A stretch of 64,000 nt of DNA. Origin: an uncultured Coriobacteriaceae bacterium. Its GTDB lineage: Bacteria; Actinomycetota; Coriobacteriia; Coriobacteriales; Coriobacteriaceae. A program made the position numbers and the translations under genes. Of the stretch, positions 16,859-24,690 are shown piece after piece. The notes under the pieces were generated by a model. The model searched no databases and was not told where the DNA came from. It saw only the letters and a program-made list of their open reading frames with translations. The stretch spans positions 62,001 through 126,000 of the forward strand of contig CALUIM010000001.1 of NCBI GenBank assembly GCA_944320725.1, in the 5' to 3' direction. Position 1 is the first letter of the stretch; each line of letters opens with the position of its first letter.

Positions 16859-16872
16859 CGAACAAGTGTTCT
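16859..16872 (-). promoter_or_regulatory. Candidate LexA (SOS) box
   Basis: CGAACAAGTGTTCT matches the Gram-positive DinR/LexA consensus CGAACRNRYGTTYC at 13 of 14 positions. It overlaps the expected -35 region of a minus-strand promoter whose -10 would be TATAGT at 16845-16850. Only downstream gene in that direction is the orphan gene at 16355. Confidence 0.45.
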
Positions 16873-17012
16873 ATATCTTTTACGCGCGCCAAGCGATTCG
16901 TAAGGAAGGGATAAGTCTCACGTCAGATTTGGCGGATGGCACGCGGGTATGAGAGGAGCATCTATCACCCACCTGCCGTGCGCGATGCGCACGCAAGAAA
17001 GGGGGCGGGCCC

Positions 17013-17981
17013 ATGTGCACGGGCATCCGCTTTACCAGCACCGAAAACACGATGTATTTCGGACGTAATCTCGATTGGACTCAGGGCTATGGCGAGCGCG
17101 TTGTGGTGACGCCGCCCGCGGCGCAGATTCCCGCAGCGTTTGATCGCCCCGACGATCCGGCTGAGGGGCACGCCGTTATTGGCATGGGCATCATCGTGAA
17201 CGATGTGCCACTCTACTTTGATTGCGGCAACGACGCCGGCCTTGCCGTTGCCGGGCTCAACTTTCCGCAAAGCGCCCATTACGCTGCACATGAGGTGCTC
17301 GGCAGCATCAATGTTGCTGCCTATGAGTTTCCTCTATGGGTTGCACGAAACTTCTCAAGCGTCGACGAGGTGCGCGGGGCGCTGCGAACCACCACGATTG
17401 TGGCCAAAGCCATCAACGACGAGCTGCCGGTAGCGAAGCTCCATTGGCTTATTGGCGACGCCACCTCGTCTATCGTGGTAGAACGCATGGATGACGGCCT
17501 GCGTGTATGGGATAACGACGTCGACGTGCTTACCAACGAGCCCGATTTTGGCTGGCACCGGCAAAACATTCGCAACTATCTGTGCCTCAGCGAGCGCGAG
17601 CCTGCAAAGGCGGTGTGGGACAAAGCCGAGCTCACGCCGTTTGGCTCGGGCATGGGCCTGCAGGGCATTCCCGGTGACTACAGCGGGCCGGCGCGCTTTG
17701 TGAAGGCGGCCTTCGTGAACAGCCACTATCCGCGCCAGGCGTCTGAGCAAGACAACGTGACGCGCATGTTCCGCACGCTCGGCGCGGCGGCGGTGCCGGA
17801 TGGCTGCGCCGAGATGGCCGACGGTTCGTTTGAGAAGACCCTGTATACCAGCTGCTTCTCGTCACACACGCGCACATACTACCACGCCACGTACAACGAT
17901 CCCGCCATCCGCTCCTACCCGCTCGCGGCGTGCGATCTGAGCGGAGCCAAGCCCTTCGTCTTCCCCGCAACCGCAGCGTAG
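17013..17981 (+). CDS. bsh: Bile salt hydrolase (choloylglycine hydrolase family)
   Basis: Hydrolyses the amide bond of glycine- or taurine-conjugated bile salts in the gut. It belongs to the Ntn-hydrolase family: after removal of Met1, Cys2 is the nucleophile (MCTGIRF). The other active-site residues are in their known places: Arg18 and Asp21 (FGRNLDW), Asn83 (GLNFP), Asn175 (LTNEPDF) and Arg228 (GPARFV). The length of 322 residues is standard, and no signal peptide is present, so it is cytoplasmic. Penicillin V acylases share the fold, but the full residue set favours a bile salt hydrolase. The start follows GGGGGCGGGCCC. The MFS gene 31 bases downstream may form an operon with it. Confidence 0.93.
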   Translation: MCTGIRFTSTENTMYFGRNLDWTQGYGERVVVTPPAAQIPAAFDRPDDPAEGHAVIGMGIIVNDVPLYFDCGNDAGLAVAGLNFPQSAHYAAHEVLGSINVAAYEFPLWVARNFSSVDEVRGALRTTTIVAKAINDELPVAKLHWLIGDATSSIVVERMDDGLRVWDNDVDVLTNEPDFGWHRQNIRNYLCLSEREPAKAVWDKAELTPFGSGMGLQGIPGDYSGPARFVKAAFVNSHYPRQASEQDNVTRMFRTLGAAAVPDGCAEMADGSFEKTLYTSCFSSHTRTYYHATYNDPAIRSYPLAACDLSGAKPFVFPATAA

Positions 17982-18012
17982 CGCTGTCCATCTCAACCGA
18001 ATAGGAACTCCC

Positions 18013-19659
18013 ATGAACGCTACTGCAAGCGCGACGGGTACGGCCAGGCAGAAATTCCTGGTCGTGCCCATCGTCATACTCATCCTTGCCCAAATGGGCA
18101 CCACCGGCGACAACGGCGCCCTCTCGCTTGCCGCCTCGGCACTCACCCATGATCTTGGTGCCACCACGTCCGAAATTCAGCTCGCCAACATGGTCTTTCC
18201 CCTCGTGGGAGCCTCGTTCATGATTGCCGGCGGACTCGTGGGCACCATCGTTGGCTGGAAGCGAACCTTCCGCGCGGGTGCGGTGCTCTGCGCACTTGGC
18301 GAGGTGGTGCTTGCCTTTGCGCCCAACATGTTCGTCTTCATCTGGTGCGGCCGCGTCGTGGTTGGCCTCGGTGCAAGCCTGCTCATCCCGTCGGTTCTCG
18401 GCATCATCCCGCTTATGTATCGCGGCGCCAATCGCATGGTCGCGTTCGGATGCATCGGTGCCGCGTCGGGCCTTTCCGCCGTGTTGCCGCTGCTGTTGGG
18501 CATCGTTATGGAGGCCGCGGGGATGCGCGCCACGTTTCTCACACTGAGCGCGTATTTCATCATGGTCGCCCTGCTCTCGCTCAGCCTGCCGGCCATCCAG
18601 CAACCCGAGGAGCATCTCCCCTTCGACGGCGCCGGCGTTGCGCTCGCCGCCACAGGACTGTTTTTGCTACTCATTGGTCTTTCGGGCATCTCCTCGTGGG
18701 GGCTTGTCCAGCCGCTCGATGGCTGCCCGTTCACCATCCTCGGCATCTCACCCGCACTGCCGATCGCCGCGCTTGGTGCAGGTGTGCTTGGCATACTCAT
18801 CAAGGTAGAGGCCCGTGTTGAGGCCAAGCACGGCATCGCGCTGCTGCCGCGCTCATTTCTCACCACGCCGCAGGTGCGGGCCGGTCTCGTAGCCAACGCG
18901 CTCACGTTCTTCTTTATGGGCGCGCAATCCATCCTCATGGCTCCGTACCTGCAGCTTGTTGCCAACTGGTCGCCCATTCAGGTGGGCTCGATCTCGCTGG
19001 TAACCGGCCTTCCCACGTTCGCGCTCGCGCTCGGTATCCCCAAGCTGCTGCCCCGCGCCAATCCGCGCCATATCATCCAGCTGGGCTATGCCTTCATGGC
19101 CATTGCGCTGGGCATCATGGCGCTTTCCGTCACCGTCGATGGAGCCAACACTGCCGGCGTCTACCTTGGTGCCTTCATGTCTGGCGTAGGCGCCGGCACG
19201 GTTTCGTCGCATGCGAGCAGTATCGTGGCGCTGGCGGTTAACGAGCGCGACGCCTCGCAATCTGGCGGCATTCAGAGCACCATGCGCAATGTGGGCCAGG
19301 GCGTTGGCGTGGCGCTCTTAGGCGCAATCCTGCTCTTTGGCATCACGAACACCGTGCGCACCGAGGCGTCCTCGAACGTAGTACTCTCGCCCGAGGCAAC
19401 GGAAGAGCTCTCAACCATGAGCATCGACCTTGGTAGCAACCAAGAATTCGAGGACCAGATCGCCGACATCAAGATGTCGCCTGCCGCCCGACGTGACTTG
19501 GTGGGCATCCAGGCGCAAGCACGTTTTGAATCGACGCGCGTCGCCTATGCGGTTGGCGCTGTCATCGTGTTGCTCGGCCTCGCCACAACCCCGGCCATCA
19601 CGGTGTTTACGAAAGATGACCGCGCTGCGCACGACGCACAGCAACTCCGGCAATCGTAA
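18013..19659 (+). CDS. MFS transporter, 14-helix type, paired with bile salt hydrolase
   Basis: A 548-residue membrane protein of the major facilitator superfamily with about 14 predicted helices (DHA2-like layout). It has the loop GTIVGWKRTFRAG after helix 2-3 and a WxxxFxI-like AGMRATFLTLSAYF segment. Between the last two helices is a large, mainly extracytoplasmic loop of about 70 residues (EASSNVVLSPEATEELSTMS onward). Starting 31 bases after the bile salt hydrolase gene on the same strand, it could import conjugated bile salts or export the products, but nothing in the sequence fixes the substrate. Its 3' end overlaps the next, convergent MFS gene by 53 bases. Confidence 0.85.
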   Translation: MNATASATGTARQKFLVVPIVILILAQMGTTGDNGALSLAASALTHDLGATTSEIQLANMVFPLVGASFMIAGGLVGTIVGWKRTFRAGAVLCALGEVVLAFAPNMFVFIWCGRVVVGLGASLLIPSVLGIIPLMYRGANRMVAFGCIGAASGLSAVLPLLLGIVMEAAGMRATFLTLSAYFIMVALLSLSLPAIQQPEEHLPFDGAGVALAATGLFLLLIGLSGISSWGLVQPLDGCPFTILGISPALPIAALGAGVLGILIKVEARVEAKHGIALLPRSFLTTPQVRAGLVANALTFFFMGAQSILMAPYLQLVANWSPIQVGSISLVTGLPTFALALGIPKLLPRANPRHIIQLGYAFMAIALGIMALSVTVDGANTAGVYLGAFMSGVGAGTVSSHASSIVALAVNERDASQSGGIQSTMRNVGQGVGVALLGAILLFGITNTVRTEASSNVVLSPEATEELSTMSIDLGSNQEFEDQIADIKMSPAARRDLVGIQAQARFESTRVAYAVGAVIVLLGLATTPAITVFTKDDRAAHDAQQLRQS

Positions 19660-20911
19660 GCACCGCACCAACGGCGACCAGCGCTGCAATCACAAAGAAC
19701 GTGAACGAGAAGCCGCCCATGAAGAGCTCGACCTCACCTGGCACAAACGAGGTCACACTGCGGCCCGCGAGCTCACTCATGCGGCCATACAGCAGCGCGG
19801 TGCCGCCGGTGGTACCCACCGCCATGCCCAGATAGCGCACGAGGGCAACCATGCTACCGGCGAAGCCCAGGTTCTCCTGCCCGGCCGAGCCCATGACGAG
19901 TGAGTTGTTCGGCGCCTGGAACATGCCCGTGCCAAGCGACATCACAACCACGGTGATGTAGATGCGCACGGCCGTGGCGTCGGCGGAAAGCATGCCCACG
20001 AACGCGATGCCCACGGCGTAGATAACCAACCCCACCAGACAGGGCCCGGTGCTCCCCACTCGATCGGAAACAGCACCCGCCACCGGGCCCACCACCGCCA
20101 TCGCCAGCGGGATCGACGTGAGCAGCACGCCGGCGACATCGGGGGTGTAGCCGCACGCATCTTGCAGGTAGAACGGCAGGATGAGCTCGGTGGAACCCAC
20201 GGCGAAAAAGCAGATGAACATAGTCACGAGATTGAGCACGAAGGCAGGATTGCGCAGAAGGTTCACGATACCGCGCAGGTTGCTTGTCCCGCTCGACGCC
20301 GCTGCGCTTGCCGGAGCGTCGGCTGGCAGGAACTTCATGCCGGCGAGCAGCGCCGCCACGCCCACGGGCACGTTGATGAGAAAAATCGACTCCCACGGGA
20401 ATGCGGCCACCAGAATGCCGCCCAGCACCGGGCCGCACATGAGGCCGAGCGAGACGAACGTGCTCACGATGCCCAGCGCGCGACCGCGCTCGGAGGCGGG
20501 AAAGACCTCCGTTACGATGCCCATGTTGTTTGCCATGGCACTCGCCGCACCGGTGCCCTGCAGCGCGCGGGCCGCAATGAGCGCGGGCAGCGATGTGGCC
20601 ATGCCGCACAGAAGCGACCCCACCGTAAACAGCGCGACACCCAGCTGGAAGAATTTCACCTTGCCAAGCCGGTCGCCCAGCTGGCCGAATACGAGCACCG
20701 TCGCGCAGCACACCAGCAGATAGACGCTTGAGACCCACTGGATATCCGCCGCCGTAACGGCAAGCTCCCGCTGCATGGCGGGCAGCGCGACGTTCACCAC
20801 GCTGCCGTCGAGCGTGGACATGAACGACATGATGACGATGGTGAACAGGACCGCCCATTTGCTGGGCGCGGTTTTGTTGGAGCGACCCTCCATGCGAGCA
20901 ACAGTGCGCAT
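19607..20911 (-). CDS. MFS drug/solute efflux transporter
   Basis: A 434-residue MFS protein with the drug:H+ antiporter N-terminus FMSTLDGSVVNVALPAMQREL (helix 1, motif D1), GQLGDRLGKVKFF (motif A) and ARALQGTGAASAMANNMGIV (motif B), plus LGLMCGPVLGGILV (motif C). These motifs make multidrug or metabolite export likely. About 12 helices are predicted. The ATG at 20909-20911 follows CGGGAGGTTGTT. Transcribed convergently with the preceding MFS gene, with 53 bases of coding overlap. Upstream, 192 bases to the C39-like peptidase gene hold no feature that I can identify. Confidence 0.87.
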   Translation of the reverse strand: MRTVARMEGRSNKTAPSKWAVLFTIVIMSFMSTLDGSVVNVALPAMQRELAVTAADIQWVSSVYLLVCCATVLVFGQLGDRLGKVKFFQLGVALFTVGSLLCGMATSLPALIAARALQGTGAASAMANNMGIVTEVFPASERGRALGIVSTFVSLGLMCGPVLGGILVAAFPWESIFLINVPVGVAALLAGMKFLPADAPASAAASSGTSNLRGIVNLLRNPAFVLNLVTMFICFFAVGSTELILPFYLQDACGYTPDVAGVLLTSIPLAMAVVGPVAGAVSDRVGSTGPCLVGLVIYAVGIAFVGMLSADATAVRIYITVVVMSLGTGMFQAPNNSLVMGSAGQENLGFAGSMVALVRYLGMAVGTTGGTALLYGRMSELAGRSVTSFVPGEVELFMGGFSFTFFVIAALVAVGAVLTIAGVAVRRAQRGHLS

Positions 20912-21103
20912 AACAACCTCCCGATCGCGCGCTCACAGTACCGACATGCGCCTGGCACGCCTCGCAGGCGATGCCGGGCGCTATACCGTGGGCAAACGCG
21001 GGACACCGGGTGCATACGCGACCAAGGGCCGACCCGAACGTTTTGCCTCAATTGGCATGCCGATAATACCAGACCGCACGCACGGTGCAAGTGGCAAGCG
21101 CTC

Positions 21104-21922
21104 CTATGCGCTCAGTTCCCACAGGTTCTTGCACTGACCAAGCACTCGATCCATATCCCACGCGTCGGCGGAGCGCGATGGGCTGTTGGGATCGCGCAGC
21201 AACAGCTCGCCTGCGTCGTTCATGCCCACCAACACGATGAAATGTCCTGTCGAGGTGAAGTCGCCTGGGCCCATATTGCAGATGACGGGATGCCCCGCCT
21301 CGAGTGCTGCGCGCACCTTGCCCGCGCTGGGCGCAAGCTCATGACTCTCGAGCCCGAGTTCGCGGGCGCCATCGCTCATAAGCGCCCACGCGGTCATCCC
21401 GTCCATCACGTACCCCTCGCGTTCGCTGAACGACGCCATCTCCTGCGGACCCATCGAGGTATCGCCGGTAAGGCAGATGTATGCCATGGCGAGCGCTGTG
21501 GGCCCGCAGCCGTTCTCGGCGATGGTGCCGCCAGCGTACGAGCTCGCTGCCCATGCGCGATCGCGCTGGTAGAGATACGGCACTTCGCCGCGACGCCAAT
21601 CATTTTGGGGTGTGGAAGCGGGGGCATCGAGCAGCCCCAGCGGCGTTGCCGCGATGAAGCGCTCAACGCCGCGCAGGCCGCCGGCGCCCATGAAGCCGAG
21701 CACGACAACGATGGCGACCAACACCACGACACGCACCCGGCTGCGGCGCGCACGCCTGCGCCGAGGCGCCTGCCAGCTCGCCGTGGCACCCGCCGGGATG
21801 GGCGACGCACCTCGGGCCGCCGCCCCGCGACCGCGGGCCGCACGCCTTGCCGCACGTCGTTGCGACCCCGCATATTCCTTGGCCGCCCTATACCGCTGTG
21901 GAGCGATTCTCGTCATCGACAT
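21104..21922 (-). CDS. Membrane-anchored C39-like cysteine peptidase
   Basis: A 272-residue protein with an Arg-rich cytoplasmic N-terminus (1-61), one transmembrane helix (about 62-80) and an extracellular peptidase C39-like domain. The catalytic Cys139 lies in AENGCGPTALAMAY, His227 in STGHFIVLVG and the third residue probably Asp244 or Asn246 in RDPNS. Proteins of this family act as autolysin-like or processing peptidases; the substrate is unknown. No ABC transporter domain or bacteriocin gene is nearby, so a bacteriocin-exporter role is unlikely. The ATG at 21920-21922 is 6 bases after GGGAG. It lies next to the sensor kinase gene, 78 bases upstream of its end. Confidence 0.85.
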   Translation of the reverse strand: MSMTRIAPQRYRAAKEYAGSQRRAARRAARGRGAAARGASPIPAGATASWQAPRRRRARRSRVRVVVLVAIVVVLGFMGAGGLRGVERFIAATPLGLLDAPASTPQNDWRRGEVPYLYQRDRAWAASSYAGGTIAENGCGPTALAMAYICLTGDTSMGPQEMASFSEREGYVMDGMTAWALMSDGARELGLESHELAPSAGKVRAALEAGHPVICNMGPGDFTSTGHFIVLVGMNDAGELLLRDPNSPSRSADAWDMDRVLGQCKNLWELSA

Positions 21923-22000
21923 CTCGCGCTCCCTTCATCGTCTTGCAATGTGCAAGACAACCGTACGAGAGCGCTCCTTAACGAGACTGCGCGCAGGTGG

Positions 22001-23224
22001 TTAAGCTTTTCCTAACATCGGCAGTTCGATGGTGAACGTCGTGACACCCGCCTCGCTTGCCGCGGTGATAGTGCCGCCGTGAAGCTCGACGATCTCGCGC
22101 GCAATCGCCAGGCCAAGGCCGGCGCCACCCGTCGAGGTTGCCCGCGCCTCATCGAGCCGGAAGAACTTGTCGAAGATTGCCTCGAGCTTGTGCGGCGGAA
22201 TCGTCACACCGGTGTCGGTTACCAAGATTTGGGCGCGCCGCTGCTCCCCCTCACCTGTCACCTGGGCCGAAACGCCAATGGCCGAGCCAGCGCTGCTGTA
22301 GGCGACGGCGTTTTTGAGCACGTTGTTAAGCACGCGCGCCAACCGGTCGGGATCGGCCATGAGCGTGAGTTCCGGGGCATCCGCCTCAGATGCAACGTGC
22401 ACGCCGCAGATCTCGAGCTCAATCGTGTTGCCGTGCGCATCGAGCATGGGACGGAACTCCTCCGCCATCTGCACGAGCATGAAGGAAAGGTCAACCGATT
22501 CGAGCTCGAGCTCGATATGCTGCAAGTTGTAGCGCGTGATGTCGAAGAACTCGTTGATGAGGCGCTCGAGGCGCTTGGCCTTGTCGAGCGTGATACCCAC
22601 ATAGCGGCAGCGCTGTTCCTGCGGCATCTCGGGAATCTCGTCTAACAGCGAAAGATAGCCAATGACCGAGGTCAACGGCGTTTTAAGATCGTGCGCAAGA
22701 TAGGTGATGAGGTCGTTTTTGCGCGCCGCCTCGTCGGCAAGCTGTCGCTCCTTCACCGCAGCCGCCTGTTTGGCATCAGAGGCAACGAGCGCGAGCTCTT
22801 CCCAGCCAGGCGGGAACGCTTCATGCGCCTCAAGATCGTGCCCGAGATACAGGCGCAGCAGCTCCGCCGCCTGGGCGCGCTCCTCCCGGCGGGCACGCTT
22901 GCCAGCGAGTACGGAAGCGACAACAGCCACGACGGCGATGGCTGCCGCGGCGCAAATCCCCAGCTGGAAGAAGAAGTAGCGCGTACCCACGATATCGAGT
23001 GCGACGCCAGCCGGGATGCCGAACTCGTTAAGGTTGTGCATGTTCAAAAACGCGTTTGCCACCCAGTCGATAAAGACGCCGTTGAGCACGTTGTCGACGA
23101 ATATGGCGAGGATGTTGTAGAGCATGACCGCCCCGAGGACAGAAAGCGCCCCGATGCCAGCGGCGCGCGCGATGCCTCGCCAATCCAGGCGCTCCCCGCC
23201 CCCGCTTATTTTGTTAGCGCTCAA
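22001..23224 (-). CDS. Sensor histidine kinase (VanS-like)
   Basis: Membrane-bound kinase of a two-component system. Two transmembrane helices lie at about 25-60 and 85-107 with a short extracellular loop. The DHp domain has the phosphorylated His178 (LAHDLKTPLTSVIGYLSLL). The ATPase domain has the N box NNVLKNAVAYS, DTGVTIPP (G1) and GGAGLGLAIAREIVELHGG (G2). The only plausible start is a TTG at 23222-23224 that overlaps the stop codon of the response regulator by 11 bases. An in-frame ATG exists only at codon 34, inside the first helix. The short loop suggests sensing within or at the membrane, as in VanS or other cell-envelope sensors. No resistance genes are adjacent. Confidence 0.88.
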   Translation of the reverse strand: MSANKISGGGERLDWRGIARAAGIGALSVLGAVMLYNILAIFVDNVLNGVFIDWVANAFLNMHNLNEFGIPAGVALDIVGTRYFFFQLGICAAAAIAVVAVVASVLAGKRARREERAQAAELLRLYLGHDLEAHEAFPPGWEELALVASDAKQAAAVKERQLADEAARKNDLITYLAHDLKTPLTSVIGYLSLLDEIPEMPQEQRCRYVGITLDKAKRLERLINEFFDITRYNLQHIELELESVDLSFMLVQMAEEFRPMLDAHGNTIELEICGVHVASEADAPELTLMADPDRLARVLNNVLKNAVAYSSAGSAIGVSAQVTGEGEQRRAQILVTDTGVTIPPHKLEAIFDKFFRLDEARATSTGGAGLGLAIAREIVELHGGTITAASEAGVTTFTIELPMLGKA

Positions 23225-23933
23225 TCTTGTATCCGCACCCCCATACGGTCTTGATGTATTTCGGCTCTTCGAATGAATCGCCCAGCTTCTCGCGCAGATG
23301 ACGAATGTGCACGGTGATGGAGCCCGATCCCTTGTCGTAGTAGGCGTCGCCGAAAATCTTGAAGTAAAGCTCGCGGGCAGAAACCACCGCGCCGTTGGCC
23401 TCGAGCAAGATTTGCAGAATGGAAAACTCGGTGGGCGTGAGCGAAAGCGGGCGCTCGTTGAGCGTGCAGGTATGCGCCGGCACGTCGAGCACGAGGCCGG
23501 CGTGACAGAGCAGCTCGCCCTCCTCGGGCGCATCACGCGACTCGGGTGCGGCGCCGTAGCGCATATAGCGCCGCATCTGGGCCTTCACCCGCGCAACCAG
23601 CTCAAGCGGCAAAAACGGCTTGACCACGTAGTCATCTGCGCCAAGCGCAAGGCCGCGTACGCGATCGGCCTCTTCGCCTTTTGCCGTGAGCATGATGATG
23701 GGATACGTATGTTGCTCGCGAATCTTGCGGCACAGGGTAAGCCCGTCGACACCAGGCATCATGATGTCCAAAACGGCAAGGTCGATGGCGGGTGCATGCG
23801 CGTCCTCAACGCGCGCCAGCGCCGAGGCGCCGTCGTAGAACGTTTCGACAACAAGCCCCTCGTTTTGCAAATAGACCTCGACGAGCTCGCAGATTTCGCG
23901 CTCATCGTCGGCCACAAGGACCCGGCCCTCCAC
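23214..23933 (-). CDS. Response regulator, OmpR/VanR-like
   Basis: DNA-binding partner of the kinase just downstream. The receiver domain has acidic residues at 9-10 (VADDE), the phosphorylated Asp56 (DLAVLDIMMPGVDGL), Thr in MLTAK and Lys in VVKPF. The winged-helix domain from about residue 140 ends with SITVHIRHLREKLGDSFEEPKYIKTVWGCGYKIE, typical of the OmpR family. Starts with GTG (23931-23933) after GGGGGTGCGCA. It is translationally coupled to the kinase through the 11-base overlap. The inverted-repeat element at 24058-24225 occupies its upstream region. Confidence 0.93.
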   Translation of the reverse strand: MEGRVLVADDEREICELVEVYLQNEGLVVETFYDGASALARVEDAHAPAIDLAVLDIMMPGVDGLTLCRKIREQHTYPIIMLTAKGEEADRVRGLALGADDYVVKPFLPLELVARVKAQMRRYMRYGAAPESRDAPEEGELLCHAGLVLDVPAHTCTLNERPLSLTPTEFSILQILLEANGAVVSARELYFKIFGDAYYDKGSGSITVHIRHLREKLGDSFEEPKYIKTVWGCGYKIER

Positions 23934-24057
23934 TGCGCACCCCCATCACCTCGATAATTCCTACGTTGGTAGCATAGCGGTTCACGCAAACGCAAAGATT
24001 AAGACTCCCCTAAGAGCATCCATAAGCGCTTGGCGAGCCCCGTGATATGTCACTCAA

Positions 24058-24225
24058 CAAGTATCATATGGGGTTAGGCAATTTTAATTGAACTTTATGG
24101 CGCAAGCACCAGATAAGCAACTTGCTCGTATTTGCCATAAGTGCTGTACCTGCGGAAATAAGAACGGGAGAAAACGGCATCTCGCAACTCCCGAAGGAAA
24201 ATTGCCTAACCCCATATGATACTTG
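24058..24225. repeat. 168-bp element with perfect 28-bp terminal inverted repeats
   Basis: The ends 24058-24085 and 24198-24225 (starting CAAGTATCATATGGGG) are perfect reverse complements over 28 bases, with 112 bases between. The interior has no open frame and no similarity that I can see to the elements at 33950 and 46046. No clear target-site duplication flanks it. The spacing is too long for a normal terminator, so a MITE-like element or a structured RNA is more likely. It lies in the 364-base gap between the response regulator (upstream side) and the initiator tRNA; the rest of that gap shows nothing. Confidence 0.75.
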
Positions 24226-24256
24226 CTAGGTAGCATTTGAAGCCGGTGCAAGATAG

Positions 24257-24288
24257 AAAAAAGCCCGGAGGTATGGGACCTCCAGGCT
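24257..24288 (-). terminator. Terminator after the initiator tRNA gene
   Basis: On the minus strand, stem AGCCTGGAGGT / ACCTCCGGGCT with a 5-base loop, followed by TTTTTT (24257-24262). It ends the tRNA transcript, and possibly the ccm transcript upstream. Confidence 0.85.
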
Positions 24289-24297
24289 GTATGTTCT

Positions 24298-24374
24298 TGG
24301 TCGCGGGGGCAGGATTTGAACCTACGACCTCCGGGTTATGAGCCCGGCGAGCTACCAGACTGCTCCACCCCGCA
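24298..24374 (-). tRNA. Initiator tRNA-fMet (CAT)
   Basis: A 77-base cloverleaf with encoded CCA (24298-24300), anticodon CAT in the loop CTCATAA, and T-loop TTCAAAT. The anticodon stem has three consecutive G:C pairs (CGGG/CCCG), and the acceptor begins with U1 opposite G72 instead of a Watson-Crick pair. Both are initiator features; E. coli tRNA-fMet has C1 and A72 at those positions. Very similar to E. coli tRNA-fMet along its length. A 32-base part of it recurs inside ccmC. Confidence 0.95.
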
Positions 24375-24486
24375 CTATCTGGTGCGCCTTTGCGCAAGAG
24401 AGTATATTACGCGCCACATCCAACGAACGCAAGCACCAATTGCTGAATATGGAGCGCTCTCCATATTAGCCTGCGCTCGTGGAACT

Positions 24487-24687
24487 TCACCGTTCCTGCT
24501 CGAGCTTTTCCTCGCGGCTGGCAAGCGCCTGTCGAAGCGCATCGAGATCGCGCTCGGTGCGCTTGGAGCGGCGAACCAGCACGAAGACGTACACAGCAAG
24601 CGCAACCCAGATGCCCACGTACGCGCCAATCACAAACGGCGCCGCGGGGAGCACGGTCGAGTAGACTTCAGCGAGAATGGGATCCAT
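24487..24687 (-). CDS. ccmD: CcmD-like small membrane protein
   Basis: A 66-residue protein with one transmembrane helix (about 16-40) and a charged, coiled-coil-like C-terminus (RRSKRTERDLDALRQALASR). In System I cytochrome c maturation, CcmD holds together the CcmABC complex that loads heme onto CcmE. The call rests on size, topology and position: last gene of the ccm operon, 3 bases after ccmC. CcmD sequences are too variable for a motif. Confidence 0.75.
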   Translation of the reverse strand: MDPILAEVYSTVLPAAPFVIGAYVGIWVALAVYVFVLVRRSKRTERDLDALRQALASREEKLEQER

Positions 24688-24690
24688 GGG

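Noticed and set aside
19607-19659. 53-base coding overlap of two convergent MFS genes as a regulatory device
   Set aside because: Convergent 3' overlaps are common in compact genomes, also seen at 38102-38118; nothing further suggests regulation.
24206-24397. Small minus-strand frame over the tRNA region (reads AHNPEVVGSNPAPATK)
   Set aside because: A familiar false protein produced by translating a tRNA gene.
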